Assembly (NCBI RefSeq): GCF_015207105.1
Contig: NZ_JADEXO010000021.1
Location: 1-61,243, forward strand
Direction: 5' to 3'
DNA length: 61,243 nucleotides
DNA from: a cf. Phormidesmis sp. LEGE 11477
Lineage (GTDB): Bacteria; Cyanobacteriota; Cyanobacteriia; Phormidesmidales; Phormidesmidaceae
The translations under genes and the position numbers were made by a program. The notes beneath the pieces were generated by a model, which was not told the origin of the DNA, did no database searches, and was given only the letters and a program-made list of their open reading frames with translations. Shown piece by piece: positions 1-9,096 of the stretch. Position 1 is the stretch's first letter. Every line of letters begins with the position of its first letter.

Positions 1-1
1 A

Positions 2-1903
2 GTAGATTTAGCCCGTAGCTGGCAGCCCTTGGCCGCTGAGGCTCATTCCTCTATACGCGCTTTCTTAACTGAGCTGTGCGATCGCCTAGAGCAGAGTCAG
101 ATCAGTGCTGAACAGCTATGTGAGCGATTGAGTCTAGCAATCACCGAGATTGCTCAAGAGCAGAGCATCTCCTACGGGATGGCAGTCTATACCGACCAAG
201 GCCCTACTCGAAAGCGCAACGAGGATGCCTGTTTTCCAGAAAGTGGTTCCTATCTAACGCTGACAAGCGAAAAGACAGAAGCCGCACCGCAACTGCTGAT
301 CGTCTGTGATGGTATCGGCGGTCACCAGGGCGGAGATGTCGCCTCTAAGCTAGCGATCGCAACTATTAGAACTCAGCTAGCGCCGCTGCTGTCACCCGAT
401 AGCAGCAGTCTTAGCTCAGTTGAGACTTCGCTGGCGATCGAACAGGCAATCTGCGCGGCGAATGACGAAATTTCGGTACAAAATGATCAGGCGCAGCGGC
501 AAGCTCGCGATCGTATGGGCACGACTTTGGTGCTGGCGCTAGTAAGCGGCGCAGACGTCTATATCGCTCATCTAGGCGATAGCCGGGCCTATCGTATCAG
601 CCAGAACAACTGTCAGCAGGTGACATTAGACGACGATGTGGCCTCTAGACAAGTGCGTTTGGGGGGCAGTCTGTACAGAGAAATGCTGACTCAGCCAGGG
701 GCCGGATCGCTAGTGCAGGCGCTTGGGATGGGGCCATCACAGATGCTAAGGCCAACGGTACAGCGGTTTGTAATCGATCAGGACTGCGTCTTCTTGCTGT
801 GTTCGGATGGATTGAGTGATAGCGATCGCGTAGAGCAATTTTGGATCAACGTGCTAAAGCCCCTAGTCAATGGAGAGCGTAAAGCAGACGTAGTGGGACA
901 GCAGTTGATTGCACTGGCTAACAAGTACAACGGCCATGACAATGTAACCGTAGGGCTACTGGCCGCACGAACTCTAAACACCTCTGAGCGAATGATTCCG
1001 AGGACGTTAGCAGGTTCACTATCTATGGCGGTGACCGAACCGAGCGAGGCAACCATTCTGCCTCACGCTCAGACTAGTCAAGCTCAAACTAGTCAAGCTC
1101 AAACTAGCCTGGATCAATCTAGTCAGCCTAAAACCCGACAGCTAAAGACTCGGTCTGTCTCTGCTAAACCCACTGCGAAGGCTTCTACTGCAAAGGATGC
1201 TTCTACGCCCGCACGCACGGCTGATCAAAATAACTTACAAAAGATAGGACTGGTCGTTTTGCTGCTGGCTATTTTTGGCGTGCTGGCCTATACGATACTG
1301 CCTGGGCTAAGAGAAAACTCACAGCCTGCTAGCTCTAGTGAATCGAGTGTGGATACTGAGGGCGCTAATGCTGACCGCGCTACGCTGCCTGTACCAAATT
1401 CTCCGGTTGCTACCGTTAACTTTGCGGTAGGCGATTATCTCCGCATTCGTCAGCTAGACGGGGTAGGTATTCGCAGTACGCCAGTCGGCGAAGATGCTAA
1501 TGAAGCTAGCCTACCTGATTCGTCACGGCTATTGTTATATCCATCGCCAGTGATTGCAGATGACGGAGCTGCCGAGAATACCATCCCTGGAACGATTCCA
1601 ACCGGTGGGATTGCTCGGGTTTTGAACAAGCAAACGATTGAAAACCAGACGGCCTGGGTGCAGCTAGAGCTGTGTTCAATTCCATCCGGGGCCAATCTTT
1701 CTGAAGTCCCCGCTGAAACAGATGTGCCTAACCCGGCGAATAGTCCATCTGCTAACTCACTAAATGAGCCAGAATCAACCGATGTCGATCGGCCTCTATT
1801 CGTACCACCAGGAAGTAGGGGCTGGACGTTAGAATCGCGGCTACCTGGCTTCGCGGAGCCCATTACCGATTTGCAATCCACGCAGATAGGAAGTTGTGAC
1901 TAA
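2..1903 (+). CDS. PP2C-type protein phosphatase with membrane anchor (5' end cut by window)
   Basis: Metal-dependent Ser/Thr phosphatase. The reading frame is open to the left edge; the first usable start inside the window is a TTG at 29, so the true start is probably upstream. Numbered from that TTG, the PP2C domain spans about residues 50-315, with RNED (63-66), DGIGGH (94-99), GDSRAYR, CSDGLSD and GHDNVT, the usual metal-binding aspartates. A low-complexity linker follows with a QTSQA repeat, then one transmembrane helix (about 408-426) and an outward C-terminal domain of about 190 residues with no recognised fold, possibly SH3-like. The kinase-opposing catalytic domain should therefore be cytoplasmic. 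The stop overlaps the start of the CHAT-FHA gene (TAATG), so the two are translationally coupled. The family assignment is secure; the role of the C-terminal part is unknown. Confidence 0.9.
   Translation, partial: VDLARSWQPLAAEAHSSIRAFLTELCDRLEQSQISAEQLCERLSLAITEIAQEQSISYGMAVYTDQGPTRKRNEDACFPESGSYLTLTSEKTEAAPQLLIVCDGIGGHQGGDVASKLAIATIRTQLAPLLSPDSSSLSSVETSLAIEQAICAANDEISVQNDQAQRQARDRMGTTLVLALVSGADVYIAHLGDSRAYRISQNNCQQVTLDDDVASRQVRLGGSLYREMLTQPGAGSLVQALGMGPSQMLRPTVQRFVIDQDCVFLLCSDGLSDSDRVEQFWINVLKPLVNGERKADVVGQQLIALANKYNGHDNVTVGLLAARTLNTSERMIPRTLAGSLSMAVTEPSEATILPHAQTSQAQTSQAQTSLDQSSQPKTRQLKTRSVSAKPTAKASTAKDASTPARTADQNNLQKIGLVVLLLAIFGVLAYTILPGLRENSQPASSSESSVDTEGANADRATLPVPNSPVATVNFAVGDYLRIRQLDGVGIRSTPVGEDANEASLPDSSRLLLYPSPVIADDGAAENTIPGTIPTGGIARVLNKQTIENQTAWVQLELCSIPSGANLSEVPAETDVPNPANSPSANSLNEPESTDVDRPLFVPPGSRGWTLESRLPGFAEPITDLQSTQIGSCD
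1067..1111 (+). repeat. 15-bp tandem repeat, three copies, inside the phosphatase gene
   Basis: Three adjacent copies of a unit close to GCTCAAACTAGTCAA encode the pentapeptide QTSQA in the linker between the phosphatase domain and the transmembrane helix. The copies are nearly identical, which fits recent slippage and length variation of a disordered linker. Confidence 0.8.
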
Positions 1904-3540
1904 TGGCAAGGCAGGAGGCTTTGGGCCTGTGGGTCGCGGTGGACAGTTTGAAATTGCAGGGCGATCGCTTTGCCATTTGGGTATTGCGATCGCCTCACCC
2001 TAGCGGCCATGTTCACTATGACTGTGACTGGAGTCCGCAGCTAGCCGATGCCTGGCAGAGCTGGCAGTCGGTCTTTTCGGTGCGGGGACTGCCGCAGGTG
2101 CCGCATATTCCTTCGGCCTATATACCTCGATTCTTAAGCGAGGGCGATCTGTCGAACGCGGCTTTGTCGAACGCGGATCTCGCTACCCCAGTGACAAACC
2201 AGCCTGCAAGCTACAGCAGCCGCTACATGCAGCATTTGGGCATGAATCTTTGGCAGTGGCTGTTTGCGGGTCCGGTTAAAAGTAGCTTGGAACGAGCGCA
2301 AGGAATTGCGATTGGTCAAGATCTACCTTTGCGACTACGGTTGGAAATTCGCGATCCTGAGCTGATCTCGCTGCCTTGGGAGATCATGCAGCGACAGGCA
2401 GGCAGCCGGGCCCTCTCACTAAAGCGCAAAATTCTCTTTAGCCGCACCTCTAGCGATGTTGATTCGCTAGAGGTAAGACCTCTAGATCGAGCGCTGAGGA
2501 TTTTGCTGGTGTTAGGGAAAGACAGCCCTAACGAAACTGAAGACGCCTCGGCATCAGCACAGCTCAAGTTGGAGCAAGAGGCAGCGCTGCTAAAGAAAAT
2601 CTTAGAGAAGAACAGCTATCTAAACCTGCGACCAGCAGCTAAGCGGCGGGTGGATATGTTAGTGCAGCCCAGCGCCGCCGAGCTGTCGAATGCGCTAGAA
2701 ACAGGCGGCTACAATGTTTTCTTCTATTCAGGGCACGGCATGCCAGGGCCAGACGGTGGGTTGCTGTTTTTATCGGATACGACATTGAGCGGCACTGAGC
2801 TATCGCAGGTGTTGCTCAGGGCGAAGGTACGGCTAGCCGTGTTCAATACTTGCTGGGGGGCGCAGCCAGAAGAGAGCCGCTCAAGGTCGCTGCCTCGCAG
2901 TAGTTTGGCTGAAGTGCTGCTGCATCATGGCCTGCCGGCTGTAGTCGCCATGCGCGATTCGATTGCAGATGAAGAGGCCGTTAGCTTTATTCAGGCGTTT
3001 GCTCAGGCGTTAGCAGAGCGCAAGGCAGTCGATGAAGCCGTTGCGATCGCCCGTCAACACTTGCTTACCCTCTATCATTTCAACCAACCTGCCTGGACAC
3101 TGCCCGTTCTTTATATGCATCCTGATTTTGACGGCGAGCTATTGCTCTCTGAAGAAACCACCCAAATCAATCAGCACACCGCCTTTCGTCCGCCCGTTCG
3201 ACAGGCCCTACTCCGAGACACCGACGACCCTCAAAAAGTCTGGCCAATCTACAGCGACGTTATGCGGATCGGTCGAAAGCCGGATCTAAACGACCTAGTG
3301 ATTTCTGATCCGTGGGTATCTAGCCGCCATGCTGAAATCTTTCACCGTCGGCAGCAGGCAGAGAACGGTTTAGCGATGGCTTATTTTCTTCGAGACAATT
3401 CTCGCTACGGCACGTTCTATCGGCACGACGGTAGCTGGCAAGAAGTTCACCGCCGAGAAGTTGCTCTGCGCCCCGGTACTCAAATTCGATTTGGCAGTCA
3501 GTCTGACGGTCAGCTTCTAGAATTTGTCATCGAGTCTTAG
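1903..3540 (+). CDS. CHAT-domain (caspase-like) protein with C-terminal FHA domain
   Basis: The 545-residue protein carries a CHAT peptidase domain. The catalytic His is in YSGHGM (His278) and the Cys in FNTCWG (Cys317), the dyad of separase/caspase-like CHAT proteases. Residues about 140-240 are the CHAT lead-in, with LSLPWE-type strands. Residues about 450-545 form an FHA phosphothreonine-binding domain, with RIGRKP, SDPWVSSRHAEI and DNSRYGTF. Both dyad residues are present, so it may be active. The ATG shares one base with the phosphatase stop. FHA binding to a phosphorylated partner and removal of that phosphate by the neighbour would make a phospho-controlled protease, but that link is inferred from the domains and the overlap. 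The substrate is unknown. Confidence 0.88.
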   Translation: MARQEALGLWVAVDSLKLQGDRFAIWVLRSPHPSGHVHYDCDWSPQLADAWQSWQSVFSVRGLPQVPHIPSAYIPRFLSEGDLSNAALSNADLATPVTNQPASYSSRYMQHLGMNLWQWLFAGPVKSSLERAQGIAIGQDLPLRLRLEIRDPELISLPWEIMQRQAGSRALSLKRKILFSRTSSDVDSLEVRPLDRALRILLVLGKDSPNETEDASASAQLKLEQEAALLKKILEKNSYLNLRPAAKRRVDMLVQPSAAELSNALETGGYNVFFYSGHGMPGPDGGLLFLSDTTLSGTELSQVLLRAKVRLAVFNTCWGAQPEESRSRSLPRSSLAEVLLHHGLPAVVAMRDSIADEEAVSFIQAFAQALAERKAVDEAVAIARQHLLTLYHFNQPAWTLPVLYMHPDFDGELLLSEETTQINQHTAFRPPVRQALLRDTDDPQKVWPIYSDVMRIGRKPDLNDLVISDPWVSSRHAEIFHRRQQAENGLAMAYFLRDNSRYGTFYRHDGSWQEVHRREVALRPGTQIRFGSQSDGQLLEFVIES

Positions 3541-3709
3541 CATGATTGCAAAGTAACTACAAGGTCTTGGCGCTGACTAAACTAAATCTTCAAAGCGACG
3601 CCAGCGGATTTTGGCAAAAACTGAGGCAACTATGCGGAACGACCAAGCGCGTCGCTGTATCCTTCCTTTGTCACACACAACCATCTCAACCATCAGGTAA
3701 GCGCGAACT

Positions 3710-4306
3710 ATGACCCACGCATCTTCATCTTCTGGCGATACGGACAAGCCAAAACTATCTGCTATTGAGGCCGAACTGTTACAAACTGTCTTAGACCCGG
3801 TACAGAGTTCGCCCTGGATAAATACAGAGACAGCCGCCGAGTATGAAGAAAGACTCTTGGCTGCTGGTGCGTTTTTGGAAATTTCTGAGGCCGAAGCGGC
3901 GCAAGGGTGGGAAACCCTATCAACTCAGCTCGACGGCGTGTGGATCAACTCAGAAGACGGTTTACTAGTTCAGCTACAGCAGAAATTTGCGGAACGGGTG
4001 CCTGCTGATATGCTGGCGGTCATTGCAGAAAAGGCGCAGCAGATGGCCAATAGCGGTAAGCCGATGATGAAGCAGATGATCGGCTGTGTGCAAGAGTGTC
4101 TGAATGATGTGGCCGAAGCAGATTTGCGAGTGATAGCTAGGCCGATGGCCTTGGCAATGCGCGGCAGTAGCGCTGATGAATTCGTAGAGGCAACTGTTCA
4201 GTCTGTCCGTCAGACCAAATGGAACGATCTATCGGCAATCGAACAGGCTAAGTTAGGCTTGGCAGCGGCTAGGTATGCGATCGCTCAAGTGAATACGCTC
4301 AAGTGA
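3710..4306 (+). CDS. unrecognised helical protein
   Basis: I do not recognise this 198-residue protein. It is acidic, lacks a signal peptide or membrane segment, and looks mostly alpha-helical after about residue 15. It lies 169 bp after the CHAT-FHA gene on the same strand and could share its transcript, though the gap is wide enough for its own promoter. The sequence around its stop codon repeats CAAGTGAAT three times, so the end of the gene may be prone to slippage. Codon use resembles the neighbours. Coding is supported by length and the lack of a better frame; the function is unknown. Confidence 0.7.
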   Translation: MTHASSSSGDTDKPKLSAIEAELLQTVLDPVQSSPWINTETAAEYEERLLAAGAFLEISEAEAAQGWETLSTQLDGVWINSEDGLLVQLQQKFAERVPADMLAVIAEKAQQMANSGKPMMKQMIGCVQECLNDVAEADLRVIARPMALAMRGSSADEFVEATVQSVRQTKWNDLSAIEQAKLGLAAARYAIAQVNTLK

Positions 4307-4386
4307 ATGTGCCCAAGTGAATGCATAACAAATAAAACTCTTACAATGAGTCTATCCTTACGTCTGCCCTTACGTCTGCACCTAGA

Positions 4387-5027
4387 ATGGCGACTTCACT
4401 GGCAGTCGAGCCAACTCTATCCAGCTTTCAGACATTGCATGAGCGCCTAGCACTTAGTCGAGCCAAAGATGCGTCCTTCTTCCTAGAATGGTAAACACTG
4501 ATTGCACTCCCAGATGATGGCAGACGCGACGGTGACAAAGCTAATAAAAAACCAGATAGTGAAAAAGCCTTCCTTGACCATCTACAACAGCGATATCACA
4601 ACTACTACAGCGCCGACTTGCTTACTGAGGGGACGGTACTTCTATCGATTGTGGCTCCGCTGTTAGAGTATCTAGGGTTTCACGAGCCTCCTTTCTTTGT
4701 TCGCTCCGAAGTTCCAATCAGTCTAGAAGTTGCAGAACGCGATGAGATCTATCGAGGACGGATGGATGTGTTGGTTGTGCGAGATTATCGTGGATACTTA
4801 CTGTAGAAGCTAAACGCTCAAGGTTTGCAGCCGATATTGCGCTACCTCAGTGCCTAGCGTATATGAGCGCCGCACCGCAGCAGCCAAGCTTTGGCATGGT
4901 GACTAACGGCAGCGACTTCATATTCTACAAATTAGAAAACAAAATCTATGATTTTTCCGAGCCATTTTCCTTACTGGCTCGTTCGCTTGAGCGACTGGAT
5001 CAAGAATGGAAAAGGAAGACCGAATAG
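4387..5027 (+). pseudogene. decayed type I restriction-like (R-subunit N-terminal) protein
   Basis: Read through its defects, this stretch encodes about 213 residues of the cyanobacterial family resembling the N-terminal nuclease domain of type I restriction R subunits. It includes LHERLALSRA, FFLEW, VAPLLEYLGF, RGRMDVLVV, VEAKR and FGMVTNGSDF. The (D/E)XK-like core RMDVLVV...VEAKR is still readable. Two lesions are visible. A TAA follows FFLEW, where relatives usually have Gln, so CAA probably became TAA. A one-base loss near 4802 then shifts the frame between LVVRDYRGYLL and VEAKR. The original end is TAG at 5025-5027. The 3' end overlaps the convergent gene by 57 bp. Relatives are usually stand-alone proteins of about 200 residues and their role is unproven. 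Confidence 0.85.
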
Positions 5028-5267
5028 AACCGCATCTCTAAATTCTATGAGTGGCTTTTGAGGGTCTGGGCTGATGATGCCTGTATAGGTGAGTGTGCCA
5101 AAGATGATAGCCAATCCCAAGGTATAGGCGCTGATAGTCCTGATTAAGCTTCGCCAGCTTTTCGGACTATCTTCGAACCACATTTGGATGGCGACGGTTT
5201 GAATTCCGATTATGGTGCCTGCGATCGCGCCAACGACTTCGCCAAGAACCAGCGTATTTTCGAGCAC
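4971..5267 (-). CDS. small hypothetical membrane protein
   Basis: A 98-residue protein starting at GTG (5267), with about three hydrophobic segments: residues 7-25, 46-65 and near the C-terminus. I recognise no family. It is convergent with, and overlaps by 57 bp, the 3' end of the decayed restriction-like gene, so it may have lost or gained its end in that event. A long perfect hairpin at 5347-5384 separates it from the upstream gene on the same strand. Coding is likely but unproven. Confidence 0.5.
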   Translation of the reverse strand: MLENTLVLGEVVGAIAGTIIGIQTVAIQMWFEDSPKSWRSLIRTISAYTLGLAIIFGTLTYTGIISPDPQKPLIEFRDAVLFGLPFPFLIQSLKRTSQ

Positions 5268-5346
5268 GATAGATAGATCCGTTAGAAGCCTTTGTTACTT
5301 CGAGTCAATATTATCTCCAAGGACATTGCTTCTTATCCGAACGGGT

Positions 5347-5384
5347 TAGTAACTGTATGACAGTTGCCTGTCATACAGTTACTA
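5347..5384. repeat. 16-bp perfect inverted repeat at the end of a gene
   Basis: The arms TAGTAACTGTATGACA and TGTCATACAGTTACTA pair perfectly over 16 bp around a 6-nt loop. The right arm contains the TAG stop of the minus-strand gene at 5382. No T-run follows on either strand, so this is not a classic intrinsic terminator. It may end or stabilise that transcript, or bind a protein. Confidence 0.75.
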
Positions 5385-6860
5385 CCACAACAATGGCCAA
5401 ATGTGTAATGCCCCTTGTTGTGTCGTGGTGATAAGATAGCTGTCATCAGCAGCAAATCCTGGTTTGGGACGAAGATGAACGGTCTTTGAAATTGACCCTA
5501 TGTGCTTCGATACTACCTCTCCTTCCTCGTCATAAAGGTAACTTATATCTTTTGTCGCATCGGTCGTAAGCAATAGCCGCCGCTTGCCCTTTGAAACAAT
5601 TGAAAGCTTGCCACTTAGTGTCGCAAGTTTGTTCTTAGAATCAAGCTCATAGAGAAACGACTTTTTCTGCTGGTTTGAATACGTGACTAGTCGCCAGTTC
5701 GTTCCAACCAGCTTTGGAGAAGTGCCTTCAAATGTCGCTATCGCTCTACCTGTAGCATCGTGTACGATCGTTTGCTCATCGGTGTATGTGATGATTTGTC
5801 CGTCTTCAGTAAATTCCAAGAATTTGCCTTCTAGCTTGGCTATTTGCTGTGGTGACAACCTCTGTCTTTCGGTTTCAAGGCTATCAGGGTCAACCTTATT
5901 CCCTGAAAAGTTATAGAGATTAGTGATGGCGGATGGCTGCTCAGTAGTTGAGATATATTGTTTCCCTTCTATCTCAACTACGCTTGCAAAAGTTCCCTTG
6001 AGAGAGGCCACTTTCTCTCCTGATATCGTGTATAAGTGAATTTCATCATCGTTTACAACAGGAGACGTAGACACTCTAAAAGCCAGAAGCTGCGCTTCTC
6101 TCTTATTGTTCTTGAAGACGTTGATAAGCGTCCCCTCAGTTTGGAAAATTTCGTCGCCATACAGGTCGTACAGGTAGGAGCGATCGCTGGATTCAGTGAC
6201 AATCGGCATATCATATGGTGGATTGAGCGTTGAAAAAACCGAAACGTCACTACCCTTTAGAAAAACAGTATTTTCTCCTGAGAAATCATACATCTGAATC
6301 TGTCGGTTAGAAGATAGATTCAGACTTTTGGTAAAAACTCTGCGAGTATAAACGTGGTTGTCAAATTTCTCGTAAGTGTCTGCAAAGCTACCGTCAAAAG
6401 TAACCACCTGATTGCCATCTATATCGTATGCGACTGATTCTGGCTCCGGCTGACTCAAGAGGAAAGACGTGAAAATCGTTTCGCCTTCTACATCAAATCC
6501 TCGAACAGATGCCTCGACAGGAAACTGAATTATCGTGTTTCCAGAGAAGTCGTAAAGAACCTCGACATCCTCACAATCACCTCCTAAAGAATCGCGAGTA
6601 ATCAATCTGCCCGTCTGGGCACTAAATTCGTATCCTGTTCCTTTAATAAAGGCAATTTCCTCGCCAGATGAATCGTGGAATACAACAAGCGGCAGATCGG
6701 CTTGTAGCCTTGCTTCCCTACAAGTCTCTTCAAGCCTATTTTGAGCTGCTATTGCTAAGTGTCTTCTAGCGTATGTTCCCGTGCTGACGCTCACTAGTAG
6801 AGCGATCGCACCAATCAACCATCTCTTCTTAGCCCTTGATTTTTCGCTGCTCGCAGTCAT
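5382..6860 (-). CDS. propeller-like repeat protein with N-terminal membrane anchor
   Basis: A 492-residue protein. Residues 13-31 form a single hydrophobic anchor after a basic start (KKRW), so most of the chain probably lies on the outer face of the membrane. The rest consists of about nine degenerate repeats of 35-50 residues built on YD(F/I)SGN/E...hhxLKGxxxxV, for example YDFSGN, YDIDGN, YDFSGE, YDLYGD, YTISGE, YNFSGN and HDATGR. The end GALHIWPLLW is like the last strand of WD40-type propellers. A beta-propeller fold is inferred. No catalytic motif is visible. It is followed by the 16-bp hairpin and lies 83 bp downstream of the GRDP-like gene on the same strand. Confidence 0.7.
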   Translation of the reverse strand: MTASSEKSRAKKRWLIGAIALLVSVSTGTYARRHLAIAAQNRLEETCREARLQADLPLVVFHDSSGEEIAFIKGTGYEFSAQTGRLITRDSLGGDCEDVEVLYDFSGNTIIQFPVEASVRGFDVEGETIFTSFLLSQPEPESVAYDIDGNQVVTFDGSFADTYEKFDNHVYTRRVFTKSLNLSSNRQIQMYDFSGENTVFLKGSDVSVFSTLNPPYDMPIVTESSDRSYLYDLYGDEIFQTEGTLINVFKNNKREAQLLAFRVSTSPVVNDDEIHLYTISGEKVASLKGTFASVVEIEGKQYISTTEQPSAITNLYNFSGNKVDPDSLETERQRLSPQQIAKLEGKFLEFTEDGQIITYTDEQTIVHDATGRAIATFEGTSPKLVGTNWRLVTYSNQQKKSFLYELDSKNKLATLSGKLSIVSKGKRRLLLTTDATKDISYLYDEEGEVVSKHIGSISKTVHLRPKPGFAADDSYLITTTQQGALHIWPLLW

Positions 6861-6943
6861 CGTTTTACCGCTGTTGCCCTGACTATAGATGCTAAACAGA
6901 TATTGAGTAGGTGCTGCCTAACGAACATTATGAAGTTGCTCAG

Positions 6944-7498
6944 TCAGTAGAGGGTGCGCTGACCTAATTCAAAGGTCGGCTTGGGAATTACCCAGTGTCG
7001 AGTGCGGTTAATCCACTGATAGTCGAGGGTTTCGACGGTGGTTTGCGGTGGGTTCCAAATGTCTGCGGGCGGACGACCGAAGTACTGCTTGTAAAGCGTC
7101 AGGGTTTGGTCACACTGCCGATAATATTTCATGCCTTCTTCTTCACCACCAAGTCCTGGGGTGTGATGAATTTGGCGCTTGAGCAGTTTCTCGCAAAAAT
7201 CGATCCAGTAGGACTGGGTATAAAGAATATGCTGATGCCAAACGCGATCGATTACGGTGGCGGGTGACAGACGCTGCTCTGAGACCATCACTAGAAAGAT
7301 GAATTTCTTGTACTCGCGAATGGCCCTAAGCGTGAAAACGCCTGACCACCCATATTGCCAGGCGAGCTTAGTCGAGAAAGGACAGAGCACACCGGGCTGG
7401 TCGAGTGTGAACTGGACAATCTGGTCGTACAGTATTTTTTGATCGGGAGTCATATTGTTGTAGTTGGCTGATGGCGCTTGCAGGCTAGATGAAGGCAA
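6944..7498 (-). CDS. glycine-rich domain-containing protein-like (GRDP-like)
   Basis: 184 residues matching the GRDP-like family, which is found in plants, fungi and bacteria. Diagnostic segments are the helical region with IDRVWHQHILYTQSYWIDFC, then HHTPG, YYRQCDQTLTLYKQYFG and PPADIWNPP. The molecular function is not established; plant members are linked to stress and RNA-binding proteins. It lies 52 bp downstream of a Ser/Thr kinase gene on the same strand and could be co-transcribed with both kinases, making it a possible substrate or effector by position only. Confidence 0.82.
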   Translation of the reverse strand: MPSSSLQAPSANYNNMTPDQKILYDQIVQFTLDQPGVLCPFSTKLAWQYGWSGVFTLRAIREYKKFIFLVMVSEQRLSPATVIDRVWHQHILYTQSYWIDFCEKLLKRQIHHTPGLGGEEEGMKYYRQCDQTLTLYKQYFGRPPADIWNPPQTTVETLDYQWINRTRHWVIPKPTFELGQRTLY

Positions 7499-7550
7499 GC
7501 TGAATGAAGGCAGATGGTGTCTTGGGTTAAAAAGTTAGCTGAGCAGAAAG

Positions 7551-9038
7551 TCAGCAGCCGCAGCCACCGCAAGTATTGTCGGCAACGGTAACGATCGGCA
7601 TGGGATAGATGGTTTGTAGCTCTAAGCCTATGAAATCGCTGAGTTCTTGGCCGAGCCACCAATATTCGGCTGTAGAGAGCTGGCTAAGGCCGATAGGATA
7701 TGAGAGTTCACCAGCATGTACAGATAGTTCAGGCAGGACACCACCGCCGCTCTGTCTAATAGTCTGATCTCCTTGGGTATAGCTGTTGAACTTATAGCCA
7801 GGGTTGTAAGCGAGTAGGTCAATGTCTGTGAAGTGAGAAGCCCACTTTTGCCACTTCACTGCTGTCTGGTTTTGCCGACGGGTGCCTATACGGATACCTC
7901 GCTTTCGATCTATCTCGACTACAACCTGCCATTTCCAGCAGTCCGGTAGACCTTTGAACAGCTGAATGATAAACGATTCGATGCGTCTCTTCAATATCCT
8001 ATCTAGTAGAATGATAATAAAGAGTAAGGCTGGCATCTGGAAGAATATTACGAATAGCCAGATGAGAATGATGATGATTCTTGCCAGATCGGATTGGTTG
8101 CATTCAGAGTCTTTTATAGAGATTTGGATGCGATCACGTCCCCTCTCAACAACTATTTCTGTGTCTTCCGGCTTCAGATGATGATAGCGACTCTGGCTAT
8201 GTTCTTTTGCTTGAAGTGCAATCAGAGCCTGCTGAGCAGAATCAAATCGTCGATTGAGATCGGGATGAGTCATCTTTTCTAGCCATTGAGCCAACGCTGG
8301 CTGAAGAGAGCGCGGCAGCTGAATTTTGCCGTTGATATGAGCGATATCAGCAGGGTGAATGCCTGTGACTAGATGGATTAAAGTCATCCCTAGGCTGTAT
8401 AGATCAGACGCAGACGTGGCCCGTCCGGCGAATTGTTCTAACGGAATATAGCCATAGCTGCCGACGATGGTAATAGTGCCGCTTTCTTTGGTGAGGTCTG
8501 TGTGAATCGAGCCAAAATCGATTAGATAGATACTACCAAAGCCGCTATCAGCTTCGCTTCTGGGTGAACCCACTAAAATATTGCTGGGCTTGATGTCGCG
8601 GTGGATGACTGGTGGCGTTTGCGTATGGAGATAGCTCAAAGTGGTGAGCAGTTGCTTAGCAATATCTAATACTTCGGCTTCTGAGAATCGTTTACTCGAC
8701 TGAAGTAATGTCTCTAAAGAGTCGGCTTCGAGATAGGTTTGCACTAGCACGAAGCTACGAACGCCTTCAATATCTGTTTCAAAGGCATCTTTATATCTTG
8801 GTAGTGTCGGATGATCTAGCGTTTGTAGAATGTTACTTTCTCGCTCAAAGAGCTTGAGTTCTACCCACTGATCGGCGGTGTGAACAGCTTGATCTATCCG
8901 AATAATTTTGACAACAACAGGTTCTTGTGTGCTGGTATCTTTTGCTAGAAAAGTTTGCCTACCGGCCCTTCGTCTTTCTTCTGTACTTAGCTCTTTTTGT
9001 AGACTGTATCGTTCTATTTTTTGAATGGCAGCTTTCAT
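7551..9038 (-). CDS. Ser/Thr protein kinase with C-terminal membrane segments
   Basis: Eukaryotic-type (Hanks) kinase of 495 residues when started at the ATG at 9038. I prefer this to the GTG at 9053 because its first residues align with the start of the paralogous kinase upstream. The ATP-anchoring Lys is in VVVKII (about 44), the catalytic loop is HRDIKPSN (about 146) and the metal-binding motif is DFG (about 174), followed by GSYGYIPLEQ and DLYSLGMTL. A canonical glycine-rich loop is not evident; AGRQTFLA takes its place, as in the paralog. After residue 300 there are two hydrophobic helices, then a soluble tail ending TCGGCGC, a possible metal or redox site. It forms a tandem pair with the kinase at 9097-10617. 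Confidence 0.93.
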   Translation of the reverse strand: MKAAIQKIERYSLQKELSTEERRRAGRQTFLAKDTSTQEPVVVKIIRIDQAVHTADQWVELKLFERESNILQTLDHPTLPRYKDAFETDIEGVRSFVLVQTYLEADSLETLLQSSKRFSEAEVLDIAKQLLTTLSYLHTQTPPVIHRDIKPSNILVGSPRSEADSGFGSIYLIDFGSIHTDLTKESGTITIVGSYGYIPLEQFAGRATSASDLYSLGMTLIHLVTGIHPADIAHINGKIQLPRSLQPALAQWLEKMTHPDLNRRFDSAQQALIALQAKEHSQSRYHHLKPEDTEIVVERGRDRIQISIKDSECNQSDLARIIIILIWLFVIFFQMPALLFIIILLDRILKRRIESFIIQLFKGLPDCWKWQVVVEIDRKRGIRIGTRRQNQTAVKWQKWASHFTDIDLLAYNPGYKFNSYTQGDQTIRQSGGGVLPELSVHAGELSYPIGLSQLSTAEYWWLGQELSDFIGLELQTIYPMPIVTVADNTCGGCGC

Positions 9039-9096
9039 AATTTCTCTATTCACTCTGAATCTCTATTAGAGTTTTGGCTCTGTTTTGTTCTTCCTC

